The position numbers and the translations under genes are program-made. 64,000 nucleotides of DNA, taken from contig CAUIJY010000075.1 in assembly GCA_960531495.1 (NCBI GenBank), positions 1,550,001 to 1,614,000 on the forward strand, in the 5' to 3' direction. Under the pieces are notes generated by a model. The model ran no database searches. It saw only the letters and a program-made list of their open reading frames with translations, and was not told where the DNA came from. Shown in pieces: positions 36,867-47,429 of the stretch; within the stretch, counting starts at the first letter, position 1; every line of letters starts with the position of its first letter. Origin of the DNA: Zeus faber (taxonomy: Eukaryota; Chordata; Actinopteri; Zeiformes; Zeidae).

Positions 36867-37944
36867 CCCATTACAAGACTGCAGAGGAGTTCCGAAAGCC
36901 TGAACGGTTGCGATACTTCCATGGGTACCCGCTAAAAGGTGAGCAGAGCCATTTCATGAAGTCTGCATAGATTAGATAGGAATATTTTAGGTGGAAGTGT
37001 TGTACTGTTTAAGGCTGGACGAACAACTTTGTGGTTTTGGGGATGTATTGTTGAATGATGCATGAATAATAATTGTTAAATATTGTGGAGAGGAGAAATT
37101 GGATTGTTTGATGAGAACGGTAGTAAGGTAAGTTAAGGGAACGGGTTAGGAAACCCCCCTTCGAAGCGGCTGTGTGTTTAAATTGCGTAGTAATTCCACG
37201 TAACGTTTGGGCCCGTGTGTAGAGAATACATCCAGTATGCCTAAACTGAGCGACGTTTTGGTGATGAACAATGTTTAACTCGTGAAGTAATTCCGAATCC
37301 CGTTTAGGCCCGGTTGTTGAAAAGACCTCCGAAATGCCTAAACTAAGTGATGTCTGGCGATGAAAAATGTTAAACTCAGCCTTCAGAAGGGTAGTCGATA
37401 GTCGGTAATTTCATTTAAGGGTGAAAGGCCCGGAATCATTTTTAAAGTAAAAAGGAAGCCAAGCATTTAGGGGTTAAAGGCCCGGTTCTTAGAGAAACCA
37501 AATATTAAAGGGTTAAAGGCCCAATTCACGTGACTTAGCGTAAAATTGTATTGCCGGCTGTGTGAGTGAGAGTGTGCGCAACGAGGTACCTTGTGTGTGT
37601 GGAAAGAGAGGTACCATGCGTGTGTGTGAATGTGAGAGAGACCGCGGGCGTGTGTGTGTTTGAGACAGTCTTTGTGTTTAAGAGAGTGTGTGTTTGATAG
37701 AGTCTGTGCATGTGTGATAGAGGTTTTGTGTGTGTATGTGTATGAACAACCTCCTCAAATTGCCCTAGATAAAAGGGCAATATATAAAACAAAAATACAA
37801 ATAAAAAAAAAAAGTTGACCTGTAATAACCTAAAAGACCACTAGTGGCGTAGCTGCACCAGAAACACATTGAGATCCGAACATTTGAGGTTTCCCCCTCC
37901 CACTTCTTCCCATGTCTTTTGTTCTCCTGCCATTCAAAAACATA
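36867..37944 (+). other. Leader of element 1 with internal repeats
   Basis: This ~1.1-kb untranslated region holds an imperfect ~100-bp direct repeat (about 37186-37290 and 37291-37380; GTAATTCC, CGTTTGGGCCCG or CGTTTAGGCCCG, TGCCTAAACT), three copies of GGGTTAAAGGCCC or GGGTGAAAGGCCC (37420-37530) and a GT-rich stretch (37555-37745). The last 200 bp before gag are A-rich. The packaging signal would be expected here, but I cannot identify it. Confidence 0.6.
37560..37745. repeat. Imperfect GT-rich microsatellite in the leader
   Basis: Repeated GTGTGTGTTTGA-like motifs. The minus-strand frame rich in THTHT residues is a by-product. Confidence 0.7.
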
Positions 37945-40383
37945 ATGGAAAAGACCCCATCCCCCAGACCCGGCACCAGTGAGATTCGTATTGAAGCTGT
38001 AGCTGAGCTCAAGAACAGAACAGAGCCAAAGTTCCATGCTTGAGAAACTTGGAAATTCCATAAATATGAACAAAAATGGATCAAAGCAGGGTGGTGGTCG
38101 AAAGACACTACCCCGACAGCAGAAAACCGCACCAAGGTGATAGAGGAAGAAAAAAGACTGCTGGCTGAAGCAGGAGTGGATGCAAAAAACAACCCTGGAT
38201 TAATGGGGGCTTGAAAGCGCAAGTTAAACAAGCAGCGTGCACAATGGGCGCTGGTTCAGCACATAATGACGGCATGGATTCGAGCGGAAATGATTGTCGA
38301 ACGTCGCAATAAAATCAGAAATGCCGCAACCAAGGCAGTGGTAGAAGCCCAGAAGGAACCCTACCCCCCACAAGAAGACAAGTTACCACCCCTCCCCGAA
38401 CCCATCCCCCAAGGTCACACCCCACTCCAACCACACACCACCCCATCCCTCTACCCCTCCCTGCTGGCCGATGAAGAAACACATCGGCACCCCCCCTCTC
38501 CGTACAACCCTAAGACCGAGCACACACCTGAAGCAACAGCGCCCCCTGTGCTGAGCAACCAGAAAATAGCCACCCCACCCCCGCCAGAAATACAAGCACC
38601 CGTATTAGTAATGGAAGGCCCGATCCAAATCCATTTCCGAGTACAGCCCTCCCCAAAGCCATCTGACAGTGAGAACAAGGACAATGATCAGACATCGCCC
38701 CCTAACGATCAAACAGACACAAAGAGTTTCTCTCCTCTAATACAGAGGACGACGAATGCACTTGCCAGTCCTAAAAACCACAAAAAGACATCAAGAAAGG
38801 AAAAAGAAATGTACCACAAGGGTTAGCCACGCAACTGTCACACTGACTGGACAATGTGGCCCACTACCAGAGGATGCCAACACAACCCATGTTCATCTCA
38901 TAGCACCTCCTGCAGACGCTACAGCCAAACAACAACCCAAAGAAAAACAAAAGACCCGAAGCCAGCCCACACCTTCACCTACCCCTGTAGTCCCCAAATA
39001 CACCTTTAAGAAAACAAAACAAAGACACCCCACCCCCCTCCGCTCCTGGGAAGAAGAACCCATGTCAGACCACGAGACTAAGACAAAAAAGTGGTCATTC
39101 AAAAACAGTGGCAGCTCCCGGGGAGAGTACACAAACGACAACAGAAGAAAAGGAACCCTTATAGCATCATCCAAAAGCCAGGCCAGAAGATCGTCAGCAA
39201 TAGGGATAGTTACCCGCTCGAAAATTAGACAACGAGAGGAGGAACAAAAGCAGTCCGCCAAAAGAGAAACATTTGTTCCCTGGTACCACCGCGACATGCA
39301 GGCCCTCAAAGGCAACCTATCAGCGTTGGACAAAGGAGCTGCAGCATGGATCCGAATCTTCGAAAACCACACAGCGGCTGACACACTAGCCCTAAGAGAT
39401 GTGCGAGCCATTCTCCGCGCCACAGCAGGAAACATCACCCTGACCTCCCTGGAAAGAGAAGTTAGAACCCTCACCATGGCACACGAGCACCCATTCGACC
39501 ACATGCGGAATGACATATGGACAGCCATGAGAGAAACCTGGCCGACCAGACGCAACACAGTGGCCCTGGCAGGCCTGAGATTTAAAAATGGGGAAGAACC
39601 ACACGCCTATCTCACATGAGCAAAGGAGCTCTGGAGTGATAGCACTGTAGAACGTCATGACCCCTGCCTAGTGGGTCTCCCCATGTACATGCAGATGCCA
39701 AATGCCAAAATGGCCTCCCAGGAGATGTCAGGCTGTAGCTCGCAGACACAGTTTGACTGTCAGACATGACCGAGAGACAGTGGGAGAGCCATCTCATCCA
39801 TCACCTGGAAAGACACATCAAAAAGCAAGAAGACGAATTCCTGGAGAAAGATTCCATACAAACCAGACTACTAAAAATGCAGGTAAAAAAACTGGAAGAT
39901 GAAGTCAATACGGACAAAAAGAAGAAAGCAACTGTGCAAGCAGTAGTCACCACCCCTGAAGCACAGGCCCCGCCCCAAACCGCGCCACTACAATGGACAG
40001 GACCACAGCCCCTAACTGTAACCCCCGCCTACCCACCAGCCCAGCACCTACCCCAATGGCAGCAGGCCTGGACTCCCTATGAATATCCCCAGCGGCAGTA
40101 TCCAGGGGCCCCCGCACCCTCATACCCCCAAGGCCCCCCCCAATGGCAGCAACTGAGAGGGAGAGGACAATTCCAATCCTCTAGAGGATGGGGAGGACCC
40201 GAGAAAACTACAGGATGTTTCATCTGTGGCCAAAGTGACCACTGGGCAAGGGAATGCCCCCAGAACCAACAACCCCAGCAATTATATAGAGGATCCTACC
40301 GCCCCCCTCAGAGAGGAAGAGGAGCTTCCTCGAGAGGAAAGGGAGGACCCCGCATGGACACCCCGCCATGGCATGGAGCATAG
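37945..40383 (+). pseudogene. gag: gag (matrix-capsid-nucleocapsid), disrupted
   Basis: The best start is the ATG at 37945, giving 32 codons before TGA at 38041. A gag-like frame also continues upstream of the ATG at 38266, interrupted by TGA at 38212. The region 38266-38826 is proline-rich (matrix/p12-like). Capsid-like sequence follows in another frame (38756-39619), with WYHRDMQALKGNLSALDKGA and a helical C-terminal region, ending at TGA 39617. A further frame change near 39735 leads into 39766-40383, which has a charged helix (HHLERHIKKQEDEFLEKD), a P/Q-rich spacer and one CCHC knuckle, CFICGQSDHWAREC (C-X2-C-X4-H-X4-C), in a G/R-rich nucleocapsid. The frame ends at TAG 40381, directly in phase with pro. 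Gag builds the virion core; this copy cannot, because of at least two frameshifts and three premature stops. Confidence 0.85.
40381..40383 (+). promoter_or_regulatory. In-frame UAG between gag and pro (possible readthrough site)
   Basis: The nucleocapsid frame and the protease frame are the same, separated only by this TAG; the next bases are AGGCGCCCAGGGG. Gamma- and epsilon-like viruses make Gag-Pol by suppression of a UAG at this place. No pseudoknot was tested. The other stops in this copy are not at a natural junction, so I treat only this one as ancestral. Confidence 0.6.
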
Positions 40384-41235
40384 AGGCGCCCAGGGGACAT
40401 GGAAGTGGTGGTACAGACAAAAATAAATGCCGAACCAGTAGTGCCATGTACAATCCAAGGAATCACTGTCAATCCAAGGAATTACTGTCACTGTCACTGT
40501 CACGTGTCTTGCTTGAAGAACCTGGCCGGCAACATACTACGTACTACATACAACTATCCACTCGGAAATTACGGACTGTTGGATTCTCTGGGACGACACA
40601 AGTCCTTCACCGCACCCCTCCCTACCAAGATAGGTCCTCACAAAGTCAGACACCAATACCTCTACTCACCAAGCTGCCCCACCAACCTAATGGGAAGGGA
40701 CCTTCTCCGAAGAACAGGGGCATCTGTGATATGTAACCTCCACGGTCTGGAAGTTAGTTTCTCTGAGCCAAAAGAAGAGCTAATACCCCTTGAACGTATA
40801 CTCGTCTTAGGTGGAACTCCTGATACCACCCCCGACCCCACACTCACCGGCTGGTGGCATTTTGTAAACCTACCAACTCTGGAAAAAGTCGATGCTGGAC
40901 CCGTACACTGCACTCTCTGTTTCACACGCCACCGTGATGACATCTATGACGAAGGCTGGGAAGCGAAAAAGGAGGGACGACAAGAACGACTCCAGACAAC
41001 AGACTTCTATCTGGGCCACGAAGGAGTTGCAGCAGCGGTCCGCCTGACACCAGACCAACAATCCTGGTATCTACTTCACGACACCGCAGTTCCACATGTG
41101 ACCCTAGCCGTAGAAGCCAACCATGCAGCCAAACAATTGGGCCCCATGGTCAAAAGAGCCCTCGCCAACCCACCTGGGTCCCCACAACGAACCCCCTGTT
41201 GCAACACACGCCAGACAAATCGGTTTGGAGAATAG
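40384..41235 (+). pseudogene. pro: pro: retroviral aspartic protease relic plus a pre-RT region
   Basis: This is an open frame of ~280 codons. Its C-terminal protease signature is present (CPTNLMGRDLL, about 40676-40708), but the catalytic Asp-Thr/Ser-Gly triad expected ~85 residues earlier is absent. In its place are a 19-bp tandem duplication (40451-40488) and CACTGT repeats (40489-40500) that encode a Cys/His-rich stretch. After the protease, about 150 residues (VHCTLCFTRHRDD, TTDFYLGHEGVAAAV, HVTLAVEANHAAKQLGPMV) separate it from RT. I have seen similar text in fish ERV polyproteins but cannot name the domain, and it is not dUTPase. The frame ends at about 41235, overlapping the RT frame by ~37 bp, so a frameshift separates them. 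Confidence 0.75.
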
Positions 41236-42423
41236 GACACAACAGCTACGAACAAGGCATATATGAAAGAAATGTCCTGGAAAGAACTTATCAAGGAAGC
41301 ATCGAAGAACACCCCCTGGCAGCAGAAATGTTCGCCCAACTACCGCCAACCCTCTGGACCACCGGCCCCTATCACGTTGGCTGCACACCACACCACAATA
41401 TACACATCAAAGTGAAAGCCCACGCTGTGCCCATTTGGCAAGGTCAGTACAAGGTCAAGCCCGAGGCAGCTGCTCGAATAGCCTCCACCATTGAAGGCCT
41501 CTTACAAGCAGGAGTTCTACGACCAGCGGATTCACCGTGGAACACACAAATTCTACCAGTACCCAAGGCTGGAGGACACTCATGGCGCCTGGTCCACGAT
41601 CTGCGACGTATCAACCAGGTGGTCCAACCCATTACTGAAAAAGTGCCCAACCCCCATGTCGCCCTGCATGCAGGCTCCCCGAGTCATCAATTTTTCACCG
41701 TCATCGACCTGGCCAACGCATTTTTTGGCCTCCCCTTGGCCAAAGAAAGTCAAGATATGTTTGCATTCACATTTAAAAAATGCTCTTAGACCTACACAAG
41801 AATGCTACGAGGATTCACATGCACGCCAACCATATTCAACGCCTGCCTGAAGGCAGATCTCAAGGAACTCCTACTCATCCAGTATGTCGACGACATCCTC
41901 ATGGACATCACCACAGTAGAAAATTGCCTCACGGCCACCAAATCCCTGCTACGGCGCATCGCAAAATGTGGCTACAATATCAGGAAGGAAAAAGCACAGG
42001 TCTGCCGCACAGAAGTGGTATTCCTGGGAAAAAGGATCACGGGAGATAAGAGATACATCAACCCGGAAAGACAACAGGCAATGCTCCAGTACCCTAAACC
42101 CACCACCGTGCAGCAAATGCTAGCATTCCTGGGACTCACTGGCTATAGCAGACACCACATAGCTGATTATGTGGACCACACTGTTCCCCCACGCGAACCC
42201 ATTGCGGAAGCTGGCCATCGGAACGTCAAGGCACCACTCAACTGGACCACAAGTGCGGAGGAAGCGTTCATAAGATTGAAACAACTCATGGGGAAGGCCG
42301 AACACCTATGCACCCCAGACATCTCTTCCTCGTTCCATTTGGACGTTACTGAAAAGCACGGAATTGTCAAGCTGTGCTCTGGCAGCCTCGACACGGTGAG
42401 CGCGCGATTCTGGCTCACCACAG
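41199..42423 (+). pseudogene. pol: pol: reverse transcriptase, disrupted
   Basis: RT of the retroviral type. Visible in order: VLRPADSPWNTQILPVPKAG (template-grip region), WRLVHDLRRINQVV, FFTVIDLANAFFGLPL (motif A with the first catalytic Asp), GFTCTPTIFNACLK (motif B, with the usual LPQG changed to MLRG), QYVDD (catalytic YVDD at 41883-41894) and VVFLGKRIT plus FLGLTGYSR (thumb). A TAG at 41787 interrupts the palm between motifs A and B. After FHLDVTEKHGIV (about 42340-42370) the frame shifts twice through the connection region (frame 2 near 42375-42520, then frame 1). The catalytic residues are retained, so decay is mainly by stops and indels. Confidence 0.9.
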
Positions 42424-42699
42424 TTGCAAACTCGACACAGTGGAACATGGACTCTCCGGATGTGGACGACACACGGCTGCCATCGCACACGCCCTACGAG
42501 AACCGACCACATTACTTTCTACCACCCCACCATCGTGCATACCACTCATGGAGTCAAATCCTACCTCGATCAAACGGATTTCACCTTTACCACACCAAAA
42601 CACAAGATGCGCTTGCATGTCACCCTGGAAAGAGACAATGTCTTGTACACAGCCGATGGAATCAACTTGGCCGGCGGACTACAGTATGCAGATGGCACC

Positions 42700-43215
42700 C
42701 ATGACTGCGTACAGCTCATGAAACTGGAAGCAAAGGGCCGCACAGACTTGGATGGAACATCTGACCCCGATGCAGAAATTGTCCTGTTTATAGATGGTTG
42801 TTGTTTCAAAGAAGAAGAGGGAAATAGAGCATCATACGCAGCCATTCAACAAATTAATGGACACCACGTCACCCTAAGAAGTGGGATGATAGAACAACCA
42901 GCATCAGCACAAAAAGCAGAACTCGACGCCTCGGTGAAAGCATTAAAAATCTCAAAAAACAAAAATGCAAACATATTCACCGACTCAGCATACGCACACG
43001 ATGCAGCTCACGTGGATGTAGCCATATGGATGAAAAGAGGACTCCAAACGTCAGCAGGAGCCCCGGTAAAACACAAAGACCTCATACTCGCCCTCCTGGA
43101 AGCTATACATCTCCCCCGAAAAATCCAGATCATCAAATGCAAAGGACACTCCAAAGGAAATTCAAACGCAGCCGACACAGCAGCAAAAGAAGCAGGAGGG
43201 AACCTAAAAGAAAGC
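42700..43215 (+). pseudogene. pol: pol: RNase H domain
   Basis: Part of a 549-codon open frame (42424-44073). All four expected acidic residues are visible: Asp in [10 protein letters not shown], Glu in [10 protein letters not shown], Asp in [11 protein letters not shown] and Asp in [11 protein letters not shown], the last preceded by KCKGHSKG. It degrades the RNA strand during reverse transcription. The domain itself has no stop, but it is separated from RT by frameshifts. Confidence 0.9.
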
Positions 43216-44493
43216 GCAGCAATGATGATTGTATTTACTGAAGACAACGCCCTCAATTTGTCAGAGGAACATCTGAAAGAAGTGCAGAAAGAAGCGAAAT
43301 GGAACGAACACTCGCAGTGGCAGAAGAAAGGAGCCACATGCACCAGCGGCCTATGGAGAAGCCACGATGGGCGCCCAGTAGCACCAGCCGCACTCCTGGT
43401 CTACCTCATCAAGGATGCACATGGACAGACTCATGAAGGACCCAAAAGAACCACCAACAGGCTCAAACAGGACTGGTGGCATCCCTACCTGGAGGAAATG
43501 GTGGCCAACCATATTGCAGAATGCGTCGTCTGTCACGAGCTAAATAAGAAGACAGTCTACCAAAGACCTTTGGGAACATTCTCAGTGCCCCCCTACCCCT
43601 TCAGAGAAATATGCATAGATTACACCGGCATGGGCAGGGACAACAGAGTACAAGGGTACAGATACCTACTCGTGATGGTAGATCGATTCTCCAAATGGGT
43701 AGAAGCAGTCCCTTGCAAAAGAGAGGATGCAGTATCTGTGATTAAATGGTTATGGAAAAAACGCATTCCTCGGTGGGGTTACCCCACAGTTATCTGCTCG
43801 GACAATGGATCTCATTTTACCAGCGATAAAAAACTCAGCCAGGTAGAACAGGCATTAGGTATCTCCCATAGATCTGGTTCAGTCTATCACCCCCAGTCAA
43901 AAGGCCTAGTTGAAAGTGCAAACCAGACGTTGAAAGAAAAAATGGCCAAGGTGCTGATAGAGACAAAACAGCAACTCAGTATGTCTCTACAGAACATCAC
44001 AAAAACGACTAAACTAACGTGGGTAGATGCCCTACCCCTAGCATTAATGTCCATGCGAGACCTCTCCCCATAGTCAAACACATCTTAGCCCACACGAGAT
44101 ATTAACAGGCCGCCCCATGCCAGGTCCTCACAACCTACCAGCTAAATCACCCGCTTTTGATGATTTCCAGGAAGGTTTACCTGAATATGTCAAAGCACTA
44201 ACCGCAGTATCTCGAGTTTTGTATTCACAGGTCAAGAACACTGCCCCAGACTGCCCCACACCCTGGTGGTCAGCCCCGGAGACTGGGTCCACATCAAGGT
44301 CCACAAACAGAAGTGGCCTGAGCCAAGGTGGACTGGACCTTGGGAGGTAGTGTTGGCCACCTCACATGCAGTAAAGCTCAAAAATAAAACTGGTGCTCCC
44401 TGTCACCACCTCTCCCACTGCGCCCCTGTCACCCCACCCGCAAGAACTCTCACAGAAACAAGGATCCAGCTGAAAGACGTAAGCATTCTGTAA
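43216..44493 (+). pseudogene. pol: pol: integrase, disrupted near the C-terminus
   Basis: The N-terminal zinc-binding HHCC is present (HGQTH, then CVVCHE ~30 residues later). The catalytic core has Asp in ICIDYTG, Asp in [10 protein letters not shown] and Glu in [12 protein letters not shown]; the last two are separated by 36 residues in my count, against the usual 35. The large frame ends at TAG 44071. The protein continues in frame 2 (44117-44350, EILTGRPMPG-like region) and then returns to frame 1 for the C-terminal domain (GDWVHIKVHKQKWPEPRWTG, AVKLKNKTG), ending TAA 44491. Two frameshifts therefore split the last third. Integrase joins viral DNA to the host genome; this copy is inactive. 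Confidence 0.9.
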
Positions 44494-44509
44494 TTAACCA
44501 TGTAAAAAA

Positions 44510-44541
44510 AAAATAATATTTTTTTTGTTTACCCTAGGAGA
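44510..44541 (+). promoter_or_regulatory. Splice-acceptor-like site before env
   Basis: ATATTTTTTTTGTTTACCCTAG is a pyrimidine tract ending in AG, placed 20-50 bp after the pol stop and directly before an open env-like frame that lacks its own ATG. It fits the env subgenomic splice acceptor. Confidence 0.5.
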
Positions 44542-45083
44542 AGTCCTGGACCCTACACAGTATACATATTCTTACCAAGTGGGACCCCAATTATCGTATG
44601 ACCAGTATATGACAAAGGTCAAAGAGTGGGGCCGAATGAAAGAAACAGTTCTTGTCATTTATGCCTATGAAGGACAAATCCTGGCATTCAATGTTGATTT
44701 CTGTTCCATAATAAAGTGTGATTCCACCGGGTAGGAGCAGTACCAGTGGAATGAGAAATATGCGTGGTCCACCAACCCTAGACTAACAAGTGACTGGTGG
44801 CTGGACGAGGTTTAAGGTACCCATATTGATTGTGGGGCATGGAGTAATGTGCTTATAAACACAGGAACCAGTAGGAGGAATTGCTACTCCACTCACGGAG
44901 CGTAGAACTAAAAGAAAATGCAGGAATGGATGATCACATCACTGGTTGGTTGGACTCTATGTTTTCCAAATGAAAAGGCCTCATTTTATCATGCATAATC
45001 AACGTTGCTATCATTGCTGCTCTGTTAATTGTATGTGGATGTTGTTGTATACCATGCATTTGTACTCTAGTGAAAAATGCATC
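44542..45083 (+). pseudogene. env: env remnant (N-terminal piece and TM tail only)
   Basis: An open frame from 44542 to 44734 (TYSYQVGPQLSYDQYMT..., ending TAG) follows the acceptor and probably represents the start of the envelope precursor. A second piece near 44930-45083 reads in another frame as the end of a transmembrane subunit: a short GWLDSMF-like segment, a stop, then a hydrophobic stretch with a cysteine cluster (VCGCCCIPC at 45031-45057) typical of the membrane-proximal cytoplasmic tail of gamma-type Env. The whole retained region is ~540 bp where a full env is ~1.7-2 kb, so most of SU and the TM ectodomain are deleted. Confidence 0.6.
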
Positions 45084-45225
45084 ATGACTGCGTTGGGAAA
45101 ACCAGAAATACAAGCGTACATGGCATTGAGACAGAAGGAATGTGGCGACACCTATGTTGCTATAGGTATGGGCCTCCTTTCCCCAGCACCAGGACCCCGA
45201 CATCCTCATCCACGATAACTGCATC
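45084..45225 (+). other. Post-env remainder of element 1
   Basis: No polypurine tract or LTR is recognisable before repeat family R begins at about 45226. Confidence 0.4.
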
Positions 45226-45955
45226 TAGTTGATCATTTTGACACGCCCATGTATAGGACCCATAGAATATTAAATGCCACACTGGGACTGAAGAGTGTGC
45301 AAAGTTTTGCAATAATTTTGTAGTTTCTCAAGGCCCCAAAAGTCACGTAAACTGTTTTTTTTAACATAAAATTCAACGCGTTGCCACACCCGCATCGTGA
45401 CGAAAAAAAAATGTTTTAATAACTTTTAATCCCCAATGAGTCTCAATCCAAAAAATCCCCCAGGAGAAGTTCACGAAAGTACAAAGCATAAAAAGTGGAT
45501 AAAATATTACAAAAACACAGCTTTTTTTGGAACACGAAATCCAACGCTTTGCCACGGCCACATCGTGTGACAATTATTATTTTTTTTAATATCTTTTAAT
45601 CGTGAAGGTGTCTTGTAGACACTCGCCAAGTTTGAAGCCAGATAAATGGCCTCGGAGGAGTTTACGAAAGTACAAAGTGAGAAAATGAACGGAAAGTGAC
45701 TAAAATTACACATTTAATCCAAGAAGTTACAAAAGTGTCCCGAATTTTGTTAATTTCATGGTAAAAAGTGAATAGGTTTGATGTTTTGAAATTTTCAACA
45801 GGGTGTGTCGGGCCATTTTGCCACGCCCATGCAGGCAACTCATACAATATCAATTGCCACACTGGGACTAACAAGTGCGCAAAGTTTCGTGAATTAGTAT
45901 CTTTGGAACATGAAATTTTACGTGTTGCCACGCCACCCTAGAAAATAAAATAATA
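45226..45955 (+). repeat. Repeat family R, right-hand direct copies
   Basis: About three partial units in the same orientation as 35567-36242. Shared marks: CCCATAGAATAT, GCCACACTGGGACTGA (45275 and 45858), AAGGTGTCTTGTAGACACTC (45605) and AGTGAATAGGTTTGATGTTT (45767). Confidence 0.75.
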
Positions 45956-46014
45956 ATTTTCTGACCTATTCACCTTTTTCCACGTAAACTCCCAAAATTC
46001 GGTACACATTTGTA

Positions 46015-46375
46015 ACCTCTCTAGACTTGGAAAAAATATATATTTCCGCCATGACGGAAACCCAACAGGAAGTCGGCCATTTTGAATTTTCCTGACTTTT
46101 TAGTCATATTTATGCTTTGTACTTTCGCGAAACTCCTCCTTGGCGATTTATCGGATCGACTTCAAACTTGACGAGTGTCTACAAGACACCTTCACAGCTA
46201 AAACTTATTAAAATACATATATATTTTGGCACACGGTGTGGGCGTGGCAACACGTACAATTTCATGTTCCAAAAGATACTTGGAAATTCACAAATCTTTG
46301 CACACTCGTCAGTCCCAGTGTGTCATTTGATATTCTAGTGGTGCCATGCATGGGCGTGTCAAAATGGCCGCCTAT
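46015..46375 (-). repeat. Repeat family R, inverted copy
   Basis: CAACAGGAAGTCGGCCATTT, ACGAGTGTCTACAAGACACC and CACACGGTGTGGGCGTGGCA are the reverse complement of the unit at 35880-36242. With the direct copies at 45226-45955 this makes a large imperfect inverted repeat. Confidence 0.8.
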
Positions 46376-46559
46376 TATCTCCTACATATTAGACATTGTG
46401 ATAATATTATTCTGTTGTTACACGAGTGTGCATACATTCATTTTTGTACTGAGCCTGTAGTCTGCTATTCAACTATTTAACGCCCATTTAACAATCTTGG
46501 ACCTATACCAAACAATGTTGTCAAAATGTGTCTCTCACCCAAGTGTTTAAGTCTATGTG

Positions 46560-46790
46560 CCCAGGTCAAAGCAGCCCTACCCGTCCCACTTGAAGGACCT
46601 CTACACGGCCGCTGACCAGGTGAATGGGTGGTGATCGCGACTTACAGAGGAAAAGCTGGAACTCTGCCAGATTCCTAGGACCTTTCCAGCAGGGTTAGGG
46701 ACCCGCACCACTGCAGCAGCAGTTAAGGTGGTAGAACGACCAATATGGATACACGTATCTCATCGCAAGAAAGTTCCTACTCCCCTCTAG
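46560..46790 (+). pseudogene. pol: Integrase C-terminal fragment of a second retrovirus
   Basis: Across two frames the segment shows the C-terminal integrase signature: a PGEWVVI-like turn near 46620, a run of TTAAAVKVVER, then WIHVSHRKK (46746-46772), ending in TAG at 46788. The W-I-H-x-S-H-x-K-K motif closes the integrase of gamma-like retroviruses. It differs from the integrase C-terminus of element 1 (AVKLKNKTG...LSHC), so it is a different virus. Only ~75 codons remain. Confidence 0.65.
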
Positions 46791-47147
46791 GTACTCGTTG
46801 AGGAGACAACGTGAGTGTACGCTGAACGCTGCTCACCCTGCAACTGCGATGGAACCACTTCAACCATACCTACATAGGCTACTTGGGTTACTGCCATTCC
46901 CCTTACCACAGCCGAAGAAATGTGTGTTTTGGAAGCAGTTATCGAAGGGGCTTTCTACACCAACATTGGCGCCCCACAGACGGCTCCACCGCTGGACTTC
47001 TGCTCCACATTTGATTACACCTGGCCACTTCCCACCTTGTTATATGGTCATCATTTTCCTTGGCCCCTCCATCAAAAGGACACAGATAAAACAATATCTC
47101 TGTATAAATGTATTGTACTCAATTTATACATCATTTTCTGATCCCTT

Positions 47148-47238
47148 TGCCTCAATTATATTATACTTAAGCATTATTGCATTTTCCTTTTGTATCATTC
47201 CACTGGGAACAACAGAAGGGAGTGTGAGAGAAAAATGA
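47148..47238 (+). pseudogene. Possible Env TM tail of the second retrovirus
   Basis: A 20-residue hydrophobic stretch (FASIILYLSIIAFSFCIIPL) ends an open frame (46798-47238) whose last codons run into a purine tract and an LTR-like start. The position, between an integrase C-terminus and a polypurine tract, suits the end of env. The rest of the frame is not recognisable. Confidence 0.25.
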
Positions 47239-47260
47239 TGATCAATGTTAATGAATGATA
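47214..47260 (+). mobile_element. Polypurine tract and LTR start (element 2 family?)
   Basis: AGAAGGGAG (47214-47222) is followed by TGTGAGAGAAAAATGATGAT. The first 15 bases equal the start of the LTR at 32715, and the next ~25 are partly alike (ATGATCAA, GAATGA). After about 47262 the two diverge beyond what I can align, so this is a truncated or rearranged 3' LTR, or a related family. Confidence 0.4.
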
Positions 47261-47429
47261 TAATTCTACCACCAAGTGATGTCTGAATGCTGAGGCATAT
47301 GTTTGTTTGGTGACGCCCGACTCTTTCACAGGAGATCTTACATTCCTGCATATCACTGTCACGAAAGTTTTAGTCGTTATCTCAGTTTTTCTAGATCGTA
47401 AAAGGACCATTTGTGTAAACACTCAACGT

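Larger units (their letters stand above)
36487..45225 (+). mobile_element. Endogenous retrovirus (element 1), 5' LTR to env, decayed
   Basis: In order: LTR, tRNA-Trp primer site, long leader, gag with a CCHC knuckle, an in-frame UAG, protease relic, a ~150-residue extra region, reverse transcriptase, RNase H, integrase, a splice-acceptor-like site and an env relic with a TM tail. Gag and pro lie in one frame separated only by UAG, as in gamma- and epsilon-like retroviruses. The reading frames carry several stops and frameshifts, and no 3' LTR is visible before repeat family R begins at about 45226. It is inactive as it stands. Confidence 0.9.

Noticed and set aside
38383-39658. Long minus-strand frames opposite gag
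   Set aside because: Shadows of the proline-rich and lysine-rich gag on the plus strand.
45373-46338. Short frames in repeat family R sharing similar text on both strands
   Set aside because: The similarity comes from inverted copies of a non-coding repeat.
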